A DNA stretch of 64,000 nucleotides from CAYWXV01 sp964462535 (GTDB taxonomy: Bacteria > Bacteroidota > Ignavibacteria > OLB7), in contig CAYWXV010000013.1 of assembly GCA_964462535.1 (NCBI GenBank), positions 1 through 64,000 on the forward strand, written 5' to 3'. Positions within the stretch are counted from its first letter, which is position 1, and every line of letters starts with the position of its first letter. This document shows positions 27,729-36,468 of this stretch, piece by piece. The translations under genes were made by a program, and so were the position numbers. The notes under the pieces were generated by a model. That model worked only from the letters and a program-made list of their open reading frames with translations, was not told the DNA's origin and searched no databases.

Positions 27729-27799
27729 GGTCGAGAGTGCTGCCTTTAAGGATTGTTTAGGCCGTGTGCAGAGGCTGTATGATAGACGAGTGGGATTGC

Positions 27800-27806
27800 G
27801 AAGATA
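27800..27806 (-). promoter_or_regulatory. Possible -7 element for the M16 gene
   Basis: The minus strand reads TATCTTCG, one change from TAnnTTTG, 72 bp upstream of the ATG. Similar TATCTTC elements precede rpoN and the AlbA_2 gene. Confidence 0.35.
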
Positions 27807-27832
27807 GGGCAAACACAAATCCGAGTTGCACG

Positions 27833-28366
27833 ATGAATATCCAAGTACTGTCCGCCAGAGTTTTCATTCTTGTTGTTGGGGTGATGATGTCAGGTTGGCT
27901 CCAAATGCAAGCTGGAACGGTATCCAACGAAAGCGACCCTGTGATCGGCGATCGGGGCACCACGACGAATTGCATGGCGACGACGATCCAAGAACGGACG
28001 ATCGCCTGCGGCTCAGTCAACCAGGACGGCAGTGCTGGTCGCGGTATTGACGTGTCGTCCCGTGGGTACCGTGCCCTCAACCTTCTTGCGGCGTATCATC
28101 CGGAGGGCGAGAACGATTGCAGTATCGCCCCCAACCCGTCGTCGGGCGTATCCGTGTTGAGCGTCGACCTGCCGAGGGCCGGTAATGTGGTGGTTGTCTT
28201 TTACGGGATCGATGGCTCCCGCGTCTGGAGCTTTCCAGTCGGGACCAGGGAGCGTGGCACGACCGACATACTCCTCGACTTTCGACATGTCGCGGGCAAT
28301 CTCTTCTTGATCGAAGTGGAGCTGGACGGTGCCCGATGTGGCACCACGACCGTCATCAGGAAGTGA
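27833..28366 (+). CDS. Small exported protein with T9SS-like tail
   Basis: The 177-aa protein starts with a hydrophobic export signal (MNIQVLSARVFILVVGVMMS). It ends in an 80-residue sorting-domain-like region: CSIAPNPSSGVSVLSVDLP, then VVVFYGIDGSRVW and GNLFLIEVELDG. Between them lies only a short, cysteine-containing stretch, so the mature protein is little more than the tail. No function can be assigned. The frame is open from 27764, but the ATG at 27833 starts the signal. Confidence 0.65.
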   Translation: MNIQVLSARVFILVVGVMMSGWLQMQAGTVSNESDPVIGDRGTTTNCMATTIQERTIACGSVNQDGSAGRGIDVSSRGYRALNLLAAYHPEGENDCSIAPNPSSGVSVLSVDLPRAGNVVVVFYGIDGSRVWSFPVGTRERGTTDILLDFRHVAGNLFLIEVELDGARCGTTTVIRK

Positions 28367-28369
28367 TCG

Positions 28370-30424
28370 CTACGTGTGGTGGTAGGCAAAAGCAAGAAGG
28401 TCCGCGCTCTCCTGGATGACCGCCGATGTCGATTTGCCGGTACCATGTCCGGCGTTCGTTTCGATGCGAATAAGCGCCGGTCGACCGTTGCGCGGGACTG
28501 CCTGCAGGCGGGCAGCGAACTTGAACGAGTGGGCAGGCACGACTCGATCGTCGTGATCGCCCGTCATCACCAGAACCGCAGGATAGTCCACATCGTCACG
28601 AAGATTGTGTAGCGGGCTGTACGAGTAGAGGAGCGGAAACATCTCCGGGTCATCGCTCAGCCCGTAGTCTCGGGCCCAGTGCCGACCGATTGTGAAGTGC
28701 TGATATCGGAGCATATCCATTACTCCAACCTCGGGGATCACGCATGCTGCAAGGTCGGGGCGCTGTACCATGACAGCGCCGACAAGGAGCCCGCCGTTCG
28801 AGCCGCCGCGAATCGTCAAATGGGCTGGCGATGTGTACTTCCGGGTGAACAGGTGCTCCGCCACTGAAATGAAATCATCGAAGACGTTTTGCTTCCTATC
28901 GAGCGTCCCGGCCTTGTACCACTCTTCGCCATACTCGCCGCCACCACGGAGCAATGCCTGAACGTAGATCCCCCCTTGTTCCATCCATGCCAGACTGACC
29001 GATGAAAATGTCGGCGACATGGGGACGTTGAACCCCCCATAGCCATAGAGGATGGTTCTGTTGGTGCCGTCCAGCACCACGTTCTTGTGATGAACGATGA
29101 AGAGGGGCACCTCCGTTCCATCACGGCTGGTTGCCCACTCCTTCTTGACCACGTACGAGTCGCTATGCACATCAGCATGCGCCACGCCGAACGGCACGCT
29201 CTCACCTGTAGCCAGATTGTGGCGGTACGCGCGAAATGGGGTGACGAAGCTGGTGAACCCGTAGATGAACTCTTCGTCGGAAAAGCTCCAGTCGAGTGCA
29301 ATCGCCGTACCCAGTGTTTGAAGAGGAATCTCGCCGATTGGGCTTCCATCCAGAGCATACATGAATAACTGGCTGCAGGCATCCATGGTTCGTCCCACCA
29401 CAAGTCTGCCGCCTGCAAGAATCACCTGCGAGATCGGAAGATCGGACTCTGGAACGATTGTCTTCCAGTCTGCTTCAACTGGGGATGCCAGGTCGACCGC
29501 GACCACTCTTCCTTTGGGCGCGTCGCGTGTTGTGACGATGAAGAGTGTATTGTCAACCACGCCAACGGATGTGTTCACCGAATCGAATCGATTCACAATA
29601 GGTTGGAGCCTAGGGGCAACGTTCGGTGAGGCTGGATCGCCCAGGTCCGCCGCAAAGAGCATGTTCTCCGGATCCATTCCACGAATGCTGACCACAAGCC
29701 ATTTACCACCTTCATGTACGCGCGCCCCAAATAGCCATTCGGGATTGTCCGTCTGTTTGTGGATGATGACGTCGTTGGTTTGATCCTCGCCCAGTCTGTG
29801 GTAGTAGACCGTGTGATTCTCGTTTTTTCCCTTCAGGAGATCGGCGTCGTCGGTTTCCGGGAAGCGGCTGTAGTAGAAGCCGCCTTCGTCCTGGGTCCAT
29901 GATGCACCTGAAAACTTCACCCACCGAACCACATCCTGGAGGTCAACGCCGGTCTCGACGTTGCGCACTCGAATCTCCACCCAGTCGGACCCCCCTTCGC
30001 TGACCGAATAGGCCACGTACGTTCCGCCGGGGGAAACACTCCACGACACCATCGACGTAGTTCCGTCAGTTGAGAACACGTTCGGATCTATCAGCTCGCG
30101 AGGTTCGCTGTCGGCCGAGTCGGCGACGAACAGGGTGGCTTGATTCTGCAACCCGTCGTTTCGCGTGAAGAACCATTTGCCCCCTTCCTTGACCACAAGT
30201 CCGTATCGCATGTGGTTGAACAGGTCAGCAATCCGATCATGAAACGACTGGCGCATAGGGAGGGAGCGTAAATACGGCATGGTGACAGCATTCTGCTCTT
30301 TCACCCACGCCATTGTCTCCGGTGAGCGGTCGTCTTCCAGCCAACGATATGGATCGGCGACAAGGGTCCCGTGGTAGTCGTCGACGTGATCGATGGTTCG
30401 AGTATGCGGATATGTCAATGCCAT
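28370..30424 (-). CDS. Prolyl oligopeptidase (S9A)
   Basis: The 684-aa protein has the S9A layout. The N-terminal beta-propeller half starts at YRWLEDDRSPET. The catalytic alpha/beta-hydrolase domain has Ser542 in GGSNGGLL, Asp in GDHDDRVVPAHS (about 625-626) and His660 in NAGHGTGK. It cleaves short proline-containing peptides after Pro. No signal peptide is seen, so it is probably cytoplasmic. It starts 11 bp after the stop of the DUF481 gene, consistent with one transcript. Its 3' end almost meets the convergent gene at 28366. Confidence 0.95.
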   Translation of the reverse strand: MALTYPHTRTIDHVDDYHGTLVADPYRWLEDDRSPETMAWVKEQNAVTMPYLRSLPMRQSFHDRIADLFNHMRYGLVVKEGGKWFFTRNDGLQNQATLFVADSADSEPRELIDPNVFSTDGTTSMVSWSVSPGGTYVAYSVSEGGSDWVEIRVRNVETGVDLQDVVRWVKFSGASWTQDEGGFYYSRFPETDDADLLKGKNENHTVYYHRLGEDQTNDVIIHKQTDNPEWLFGARVHEGGKWLVVSIRGMDPENMLFAADLGDPASPNVAPRLQPIVNRFDSVNTSVGVVDNTLFIVTTRDAPKGRVVAVDLASPVEADWKTIVPESDLPISQVILAGGRLVVGRTMDACSQLFMYALDGSPIGEIPLQTLGTAIALDWSFSDEEFIYGFTSFVTPFRAYRHNLATGESVPFGVAHADVHSDSYVVKKEWATSRDGTEVPLFIVHHKNVVLDGTNRTILYGYGGFNVPMSPTFSSVSLAWMEQGGIYVQALLRGGGEYGEEWYKAGTLDRKQNVFDDFISVAEHLFTRKYTSPAHLTIRGGSNGGLLVGAVMVQRPDLAACVIPEVGVMDMLRYQHFTIGRHWARDYGLSDDPEMFPLLYSYSPLHNLRDDVDYPAVLVMTGDHDDRVVPAHSFKFAARLQAVPRNGRPALIRIETNAGHGTGKSTSAVIQESADLLAFAYHHT

Positions 30425-30435
30425 TGCGGTTTGAT

Positions 30436-31197
30436 TCAGAAGTCGACACTGATACCGTTGGTGATCTTCAAGTCATAGCGTCTGAGACCCGCGTGCGGTT
30501 CATTGTCGAATCGATAATTCATCGCAACGAACAGGGAGAGAAACGTCGACAGTTTGAAGTTCACGCTCCCCTCGACGAGGAGTCGGTAGTCATGGATGCG
30601 TGTTATCGCTGGTTGATAGTAGGTCGTTGCCACGACGGAGGTCCAGGGAGTGACCCTGCCGGAAATCGTCAGGTAGTTGGTTGATCGGACAAGATCAGTC
30701 CGCGCGTCGATCGAATCTGCGCTCAGCTCACTCTCGAACATTCCGCCAATACCCAGGTGGGCAAGAATTGACGTGCTGTCGCTGGAGAGATCGACGATTC
30801 GAATTCGAGCACCGGCACCCCCCAGGTTTCTATCCTTGAGACGGAGGAAGTCATCGAACTGCTTCTGTCCGAACAGCTCGACGCGAACGAAGCCCGTTGT
30901 GTCGAGAGGGATCGCGACGCGCACGTGGGCGAAGGCGTTGTTCCGGTAGGCCTCTCCTCCGCTCAGGCTCCGTCGGTACGAGCCTACTACGAACGCATAG
31001 ATCCTGCCAAAGCGGCCGTCAATTCGTCCAGAGGAATTGAGGTCGAGGACGTCGCTGTTACCCTGCTCGACCGTTGCCCCTAACGAGATGCCACCATGAA
31101 TCCCTTCTGACCCAGCCTCCTTTCTCATCCACTCTGTGTTCACCTGTGCGTGTGCGGCCGACGCGATGAGTACGAGGAGAATCGTGGAGATGCGCAT
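30436..31197 (-). CDS. DUF481-family outer-membrane protein
   Basis: The 253-aa protein has a signal peptide ending at AHAQ (residue about 18). Amphipathic strands follow with the DUF481 hallmarks: GISLGATVEQGNSDVLDLNSS near the start, and LSTFLSLFVAMNYRFDNEP with a terminal aromatic (ISVDF), usual for outer-membrane insertion. The family is of unknown function (YdiY-like). The ATG at 31197 begins the signal; the codons from 31236 are excluded for lack of it. Confidence 0.85.
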   Translation of the reverse strand: MRISTILLVLIASAAHAQVNTEWMRKEAGSEGIHGGISLGATVEQGNSDVLDLNSSGRIDGRFGRIYAFVVGSYRRSLSGGEAYRNNAFAHVRVAIPLDTTGFVRVELFGQKQFDDFLRLKDRNLGGAGARIRIVDLSSDSTSILAHLGIGGMFESELSADSIDARTDLVRSTNYLTISGRVTPWTSVVATTYYQPAITRIHDYRLLVEGSVNFKLSTFLSLFVAMNYRFDNEPHAGLRRYDLKITNGISVDF

Positions 31198-31275
31198 GGC
31201 GGGGAGTGGAGGGTTGAGGAGTGAGATACCAGTCATCCGTGCAGCAATGCGAGCATCAAAGGATTGCGGGCAGCG

Positions 31276-32115
31276 TCATTCATCGACAAGCCACGCGTCC
31301 ATTTCAGTTGCAACTCGGAGGCCGGCGTCAGCGACCATTTTCGACTCCGGTCCGTCACCGTTCAGCGGGTTGGAATGATTCAGATGAATCAGGCGCACGT
31401 CGGCCATCGTCCCGCGCAAACGGTCAATGGTGTCAAGAACGAATGGATGAGGAATTTCCGTCAGGTTGCGGCCGGGAAGTTCATTACCGCTAAAGAACGT
31501 GGCATCAACCAGGGCGACGTCGACCTGATCGATGACCGCGCGAATATCGCGATCCCATTGGTCCCAACGATCAATGTCGGGCAGGTACAGGAGCCGATGC
31601 GATCCGGTCGAAACGAGAAACGCCATTGTGTCGCTGTACTCGGCGCGGTGAGGAACAGGGAGTGGTGTGATCGAAATCTTCGGCGACAATTTGACCAATT
31701 GACCTGGCTCGATCGGGTGCGGAATCAGGTTGCCGTTGACGAACAGTGACTTCCACGGTTCGTTGTTATGGAGAAAGGCAAGGGCCCGTCGGGTCGCGTG
31801 AAGTGGCAATCCGCGTGTCGACATCGATTCGCGACCGAACTGCAGAAGTCCGCCGTAGTGCCCCATATGGAGATGCGTGAGCAGCACACCCGAGAGCTTC
31901 GCGTGTGGTGCCGCACATCTCATCCTGTATAGTTGTTCGGGGAGGGAGGGAGTGGCGTCGATCAGGAACCACGAGGGCCCATCACAAATACCAAGGGCGA
32001 CCGGAAGACGTCGATGCGAGGGATCATCCCATGCGCGCGTACATGCCGCGCATGCACATCCTGCGTGCGGGACACCGGCATCTTGAGCTGTACCAAGAAG
32101 GTGGACTGACGGCAC
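31276..32115 (-). CDS. PqqB-like metallo-beta-lactamase-fold hydrolase
   Basis: The 279-aa protein resembles PqqB: LGTAQDAGVPHAGCACAAC near the N terminus (a cysteine cluster seen in the family) and LLTHLHMGHYGGL in place of HxHxDH, so the usual Asp is Gly. PDIDRW, DATFFSGNELPGRN and HLNHSNPL follow. No other pqq gene (A, C, D, E) is in the window, so a role in PQQ synthesis is doubtful. It starts with GTG at 32115. The next element on the plus side is a dispersed repeat copy. Confidence 0.8.
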   Translation of the reverse strand: MPSVHLLGTAQDAGVPHAGCACAACTRAWDDPSHRRLPVALGICDGPSWFLIDATPSLPEQLYRMRCAAPHAKLSGVLLTHLHMGHYGGLLQFGRESMSTRGLPLHATRRALAFLHNNEPWKSLFVNGNLIPHPIEPGQLVKLSPKISITPLPVPHRAEYSDTMAFLVSTGSHRLLYLPDIDRWDQWDRDIRAVIDQVDVALVDATFFSGNELPGRNLTEIPHPFVLDTIDRLRGTMADVRLIHLNHSNPLNGDGPESKMVADAGLRVATEMDAWLVDE

Positions 32116-32127
32116 GAGGATAGCAGA

Positions 32128-32209
32128 CTGTTAAATGATTCTCAGATCATGTGGCCGTTCCTCTCGCGGGAGGAGGAGCGCAAGGTGGGGATTGCGGGTA
32201 TGTCAACAG
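32128..32209 (+). repeat. Dispersed palindromic element, copy C (82 bp)
   Basis: It keeps both ends (CTGTTAAATGATTCTCAGATC and GGGTATGTCAACAG) but lacks the central hairpin region, so it is an internally deleted copy. It lies between two minus-strand genes, 9 nt beyond the TAG stop of the M15-like gene. Confidence 0.75.
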
Positions 32210-32218
32210 CCTCGCACG

Positions 32219-33055
32219 CTACCTCACGAACTCGTAGTGCCAAGGCTCATACGGGGTGTGCAGCGGACCCGAGAAGTGTATGCTGGCAGAGTCGATCGCC
32301 TCCTTCAACTTCGCAGTCCACCCTGAGGCGTCCCAGACTGACCGGACCGACCCGGCGTCAGTCCCCGCAACGATTCGGCCCCCCGCGACGATCACGATGT
32401 CGAATGCGCGGAGCTGCCCATGCTGGCTGAATCCGGGGACAGCAACCGTCGGCACAACCGGGACCTTGGCTTTGGAGAGAAAACTCTGGAATCGCGAGAG
32501 TGCTTTCTTGTCAGGATTCTCGGGCCATGTAGTGTCAGAAAGCTCCTTAACGGTCTTCTCTAGCAGGGACTTTGACGATGCTTCCACAGACGGCGTCTGA
32601 TTCCACAGGTCGACCTGATCACCGACCCCGCGAATGTCAGTGTTTGCCTTGAGCGAGAATCCGGGATTCATCTCCTCAAACACCTTTCTCAATTTCATCA
32701 GCTCGGAAATCGATCGCGTGTAATCCTTCGATTTCTTGTATCGCATTGCCTGGGCGCGTGTCCACGCCCATGAGCTCTTGATCGCCCCTCTCCTCTTCAG
32801 ATAGTACTTCAGCGCGAGCAATCGCTTTCCGATATCATCGACACCCTTCAATGCCCCCTGCATCCGTTTGTCAAGCAGGCGGGCCGTTGCGTCCAGGTAG
32901 GTCTGCGTCTTCCGGGCCTGCTCCGGAACGGCATATCTCACCGGCGCGACTGAGAAATCGGCCCCGGTCGTCGGCTCAACCGATCCCATCGAGACAAACT
33001 GATCGGCCGCGTTCATGACGATCACGGCAAAGAGGTATGTCAGAATCGTGGACAC
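32219..33055 (-). CDS. Exported M15-like (VanY-type) D,D-peptidase candidate
   Basis: The 278-aa protein has an N-terminal hydrophobic segment (signal or anchor). A helical region of unknown role follows (residues 40-180). The C-terminal part carries metallopeptidase M15 marks: SQHGQLRAFD fits SxHxxGxAxD, with His and Asp as zinc ligands, and PYEPWHYEF supplies the last His and the catalytic-base region. It may cut D-Ala-D-Ala or other peptidoglycan peptides. It starts with GTG, or with ATG at 33016. It lies 124 bp after a class D beta-lactamase gene. Confidence 0.65.
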   Translation of the reverse strand: MSTILTYLFAVIVMNAADQFVSMGSVEPTTGADFSVAPVRYAVPEQARKTQTYLDATARLLDKRMQGALKGVDDIGKRLLALKYYLKRRGAIKSSWAWTRAQAMRYKKSKDYTRSISELMKLRKVFEEMNPGFSLKANTDIRGVGDQVDLWNQTPSVEASSKSLLEKTVKELSDTTWPENPDKKALSRFQSFLSKAKVPVVPTVAVPGFSQHGQLRAFDIVIVAGGRIVAGTDAGSVRSVWDASGWTAKLKEAIDSASIHFSGPLHTPYEPWHYEFVR

Positions 33056-33178
33056 GAGTGAGGATGTATTGTTCGTTTCTGATCGATTGACGGTCGTCGT
33101 CGTACGTGGATCGGCGGAGTCCGCAGCCCAACGCCCGCGGCTACCTGCGGCGCCCCTGTATTCACAGATGGCACCCGA

Positions 33179-33955
33179 TTACTGTACCACCCCAAACTCC
33201 ACAAGGTATCCGTAGAGCAGCCGATTCCGGAGCTGCGCCATGTCGATATCCTCATCCTGGCTGGATAGATTCAGGGCAAAGTACGTCACTTTCTCCCCTT
33301 TCTCCACCCATCCCACCACCCATCCAATGTGCCTGTCTCCATCGACATCGGTCGCCCATCCTGTTTTCCCGCGGACCACGTAGTCTTCGGTGATGTCCAT
33401 CAACATGATATCGCGCACGATGATCATCGAGCGGCTCGAGAAGTCGAGGCGTCCGTCGTGGAGCCGTCGGAGGAAGTCGATCTGTTCCTCTGCGGAAATT
33501 CGGAGATCGCCCGATAGCCAAAAGCGATCTATCCCTCCACCAATCTCGCCGTTTCCATAACCTTCCCGCGCTATCCACTCCTTCATTCGATCGCTCCCCA
33601 CGCGCCGGGCAAGAGTCTGGTAGCAGGGGACACACGACAGACGGAATGCGTCGCGGAGATTCATGTCGGTGTTCCAGTTCGGATTCGAACGAATGACGCT
33701 GTCCCAGGGTATCGGCGTGTACTCGTCCGGGATTGCCTCCGTCTGCAACGCGACAAGGGAGTTGAAGATCTTGAAGGTGGAGGCCGGAATGAAGCGTTGA
33801 GCGCATCGGTGGGCGTTCACGCGGACTGTCGTGTCACGCGACGCGTCGTAGAGCATGAAGCATCCCACGACCCCCTCACGCGCAAAGCGATCGTCCTGTG
33901 CGTTCACACTGAGCGATGCCAGCAGAATGAAGAGGCTGAGGATTGATCGTCGCAT
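33179..33955 (-). CDS. Class D beta-lactamase (OXA family)
   Basis: The 258-aa protein has a signal peptide (cleaved near NAQ, residue 20). It has every class D active-site element in order: STFK at 59-62 (Ser59 nucleophile, Lys62 to be carboxylated), SCV at 107-109, YGN at 133-135, Trp146 in RFWL and KTGW at 197-200. Length and spacing match OXA enzymes, so it should hydrolyse beta-lactams in the periplasm. It starts 6 bp after the stop of the repeat-protein gene at 33962, which implies cotranscription, and precedes a peptidoglycan-peptidase-like gene. Confidence 0.93.
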   Translation of the reverse strand: MRRSILSLFILLASLSVNAQDDRFAREGVVGCFMLYDASRDTTVRVNAHRCAQRFIPASTFKIFNSLVALQTEAIPDEYTPIPWDSVIRSNPNWNTDMNLRDAFRLSCVPCYQTLARRVGSDRMKEWIAREGYGNGEIGGGIDRFWLSGDLRISAEEQIDFLRRLHDGRLDFSSRSMIIVRDIMLMDITEDYVVRGKTGWATDVDGDRHIGWVVGWVEKGEKVTYFALNLSSQDEDIDMAQLRNRLLYGYLVEFGVVQ

Positions 33956-33961
33956 GAGTCG

Positions 33962-36250
33962 TCAATTGATAATGCCTGACACTACAGTTGACCCATCACC
34001 CCATCGGGCGCGGATGAGGTAGAATCCCGGGATATGTCCTACGAGGGGGGAGGGGATCACCAACCTTCCATCCACACTAAGTCGCTCAATGATCGACTCG
34101 ATCTTCTCTCCCAAAACGTTGATCGCATCGATAGTGATAGAACGAAGTCGGTCGGTTGAGATCTCGAGCACATCGTTGTGAAGACGAAGCCGGACAGGTG
34201 GCTCGGAACCACTCTCCGAACTGGTCACATCGAGCGGGTCGGCTGCCATGAACACTCCGTCTCCCCCCGTTCCCACGACAACGTAGCCCGAACTTCGACG
34301 CGCGATGGTCATTGCGTTGGCGCGAGGGAGTCCCTTTGTATTCGTGGTCCACGTAGCTCCACCGTCCGCCGACAGGCTGGGCCGTCCATTGAAGGTTCCG
34401 AATAGACCGTTCCCGTCGCCGCCGATGACCTCGGTCAATCGCCCGGCAATGGTGTCGTCGATTGTTATTGTTCCCCAGGTCTCTCCATTGTTTGTCGAGC
34501 GGAGCGTGACGGTCCGCGCGTCGGGAAGGACCGCGTCGATCAGAATTATGCCGGGACGAACGAACAGGATTGAGGTCGGTATGGTGTCGACGAGCACCGG
34601 TTCCAACGTGCCATCAGTAACCCGCGACAGCGCGTCGTTCGACAACGTGGAATCGCCGTCCTTCAGACGAGCGTGAGCCGTGATGGCGATTGCGACGTCG
34701 GGTGCGATCCATGCGATCGCACGGGCCCCCACGGAATCGGATATGATTGTCCACGTCGATCCCGAATCCGAACTCTGCTGCATTCCCAGGTAGCGGGGTG
34801 TCGTTCCCTCGACCTCGATAGAGCCGACCAATATTCTCTTCTTGTCGGCGGCCATTGCCGTAACGCTATTGGCGAGTGGGATGGAGTCCCAGGTGGCGCC
34901 AGCGTCGAACGTGGTGAGAATCCCTCCGCCACGGGTGGTTGATCCGGCAGGCCATGCGTACCCGATCACAGCACACGACGGGCCGATAATGGAAGGCGGC
35001 GTGAGCAACCCGCCACGCCATTGTTCCTTCCATGTATCACCATTGTTCTCTGATAGATAGACGACGTCCTCGGCTGGGAATGGGGGGAGTGGGCTCGTCT
35101 CTCGGCCCACGGCCACGATGCGCCTGTTAGCGGTCGAAGGCCATGCTGTCAACCTGGACACCATGGGAGCACCATCCAGGAGTGACCATTCGCCATCGCC
35201 AGATCGGTAGCGGTAGAGGGCGCTGCGCACGATCGCGAAGAGGTCATCATCGAACGCGAACATCGTGCCAACGTCGGTGCTGGTCATACCAACCTCGCCG
35301 GCACTCCATGAATCACCACGATCGGTCGAGTAGAGCGGGAGGGTGCCGACGGCCAGCCAGAGATTATTGTCGCGGTCGAGGGCAATCGATCTGGGAACAA
35401 CCGAGGTTACTCTCTCCCATGCGTCTCCGAACGTTCCGGTCCGATAAAGACCTCCGTCCGGTCCGGCCGCGACGGCAGCAAATATCGCTCCCCCATCAAA
35501 GACGATCTGTCGCGCGCGCAATGTGTCGGCGACTCCCCACGATCCTCCGTCGTCGTGTGTGACAAACACCCCCGCGGCAGACGCCACATAGACGTTGCCA
35601 TCGTTCGTGGCGATATCGTAGGCAGGATTGGCGAACGGTGTCGCTTCCCATGTCATGCCGTCATCACTCGAGACGAAGACGCCGCTGAGGGTCGCCGCAA
35701 GCGTAATATTACTCTTCCCGCGCGCGAAATGGACGTCCCCGGACAACCCGTCAACGATCGTTGTCGGGTTCCACGTCGATCCACCGTCAGTAGAGCGTCG
35801 GACAATCATCTCGGACGGTACGGATTGCTCTCGACTGCCGGCCACCAGAAGAACGCCGCTTTCCGTACTCCCAAACGTCCGTGCGTACAGAGTGGTGTCG
35901 ACGGTTCGCCAGCTCGTACCGCCGTCGTCGCTCAGGTAGATAGTGTTATCGATACCACCCAGGAACAGCCCGTCCCTGAAGCCGGCCACGCCACCGGCGT
36001 CGCCACCCCCAAGCACCAGCTCCCATGTCATTCGATCGGGGTCTCGGCGATAGATTCCCCCATTCGTCGCCGCGACAAACGTCCCGCGGTCATCACGGGC
36101 AAACGTGCGAATCGATGCGCCGTAGAGACCTGCGTTGAACGACGACCAGATGGTCTGTGCGGTCAGCGTGGAATTGAGGAGGGCAAAGGAGAGGAGGAGG
36201 AACGGCTGGAGGACCGTGCGGATGCGAAGTGTGGATTTCGCCGCGCTCAT
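33962..36250 (-). CDS. Secreted BNR/YCF48-type beta-propeller protein
   Basis: The 762-aa protein begins with a signal peptide (LLLSFALLNSTLTAQ). It is built of repeats of the sortilin/BNR/YCF48 type: DDGGTSWRTVDT, TDGGSTWNPTT, SDDGMTWEATP, HDDGGSWGVAD, TDRGDSWSAG, SENNGDTWKEQW, TNNGETWGT and SADGGATWTT. The last 80 residues look like a T9SS sorting domain, weaker than in neighbours (VLEISTDRLRSITIDAINVLGE ... GFYLIRARWGDG). It is the first gene of a likely unit with the beta-lactamase. The ATG at 36250 begins the signal region. Confidence 0.85.
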   Translation of the reverse strand: MSAAKSTLRIRTVLQPFLLLSFALLNSTLTAQTIWSSFNAGLYGASIRTFARDDRGTFVAATNGGIYRRDPDRMTWELVLGGGDAGGVAGFRDGLFLGGIDNTIYLSDDGGTSWRTVDTTLYARTFGSTESGVLLVAGSREQSVPSEMIVRRSTDGGSTWNPTTIVDGLSGDVHFARGKSNITLAATLSGVFVSSDDGMTWEATPFANPAYDIATNDGNVYVASAAGVFVTHDDGGSWGVADTLRARQIVFDGGAIFAAVAAGPDGGLYRTGTFGDAWERVTSVVPRSIALDRDNNLWLAVGTLPLYSTDRGDSWSAGEVGMTSTDVGTMFAFDDDLFAIVRSALYRYRSGDGEWSLLDGAPMVSRLTAWPSTANRRIVAVGRETSPLPPFPAEDVVYLSENNGDTWKEQWRGGLLTPPSIIGPSCAVIGYAWPAGSTTRGGGILTTFDAGATWDSIPLANSVTAMAADKKRILVGSIEVEGTTPRYLGMQQSSDSGSTWTIISDSVGARAIAWIAPDVAIAITAHARLKDGDSTLSNDALSRVTDGTLEPVLVDTIPTSILFVRPGIILIDAVLPDARTVTLRSTNNGETWGTITIDDTIAGRLTEVIGGDGNGLFGTFNGRPSLSADGGATWTTNTKGLPRANAMTIARRSSGYVVVGTGGDGVFMAADPLDVTSSESGSEPPVRLRLHNDVLEISTDRLRSITIDAINVLGEKIESIIERLSVDGRLVIPSPLVGHIPGFYLIRARWGDGSTVVSGIIN

Positions 36251-36323
36251 GGCTGTATCCTTCGTGTGAAACAGGCCCGGTCTGGACTGCGGGATTGTCC
36301 GGGTACCTATCGGAGGGACCACT

Positions 36324-36330
36324 CAAGATA
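36324..36330 (-). promoter_or_regulatory. Possible -7 element for the BNR/beta-lactamase unit
   Basis: The minus strand reads TATCTTG, close to TAnnTTTG, about 74 bp before the ATG at 36250. The -33 TTG is not evident, so this is tentative. The rest of the 218-bp divergent spacer shows no other signal. Confidence 0.3.
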
Positions 36331-36468
36331 GCGAACGACACCGGAACGGGAAGTACTACCACCTACGACGATTGTATGGTAATTCGGAATCGCAGCCTAT
36401 ATTGTCCCGTCCAACTCTTCGAGGGTCCAGCCTTGGGGAGATTCAGCAGAGGTCCAGTCCTACTACCA

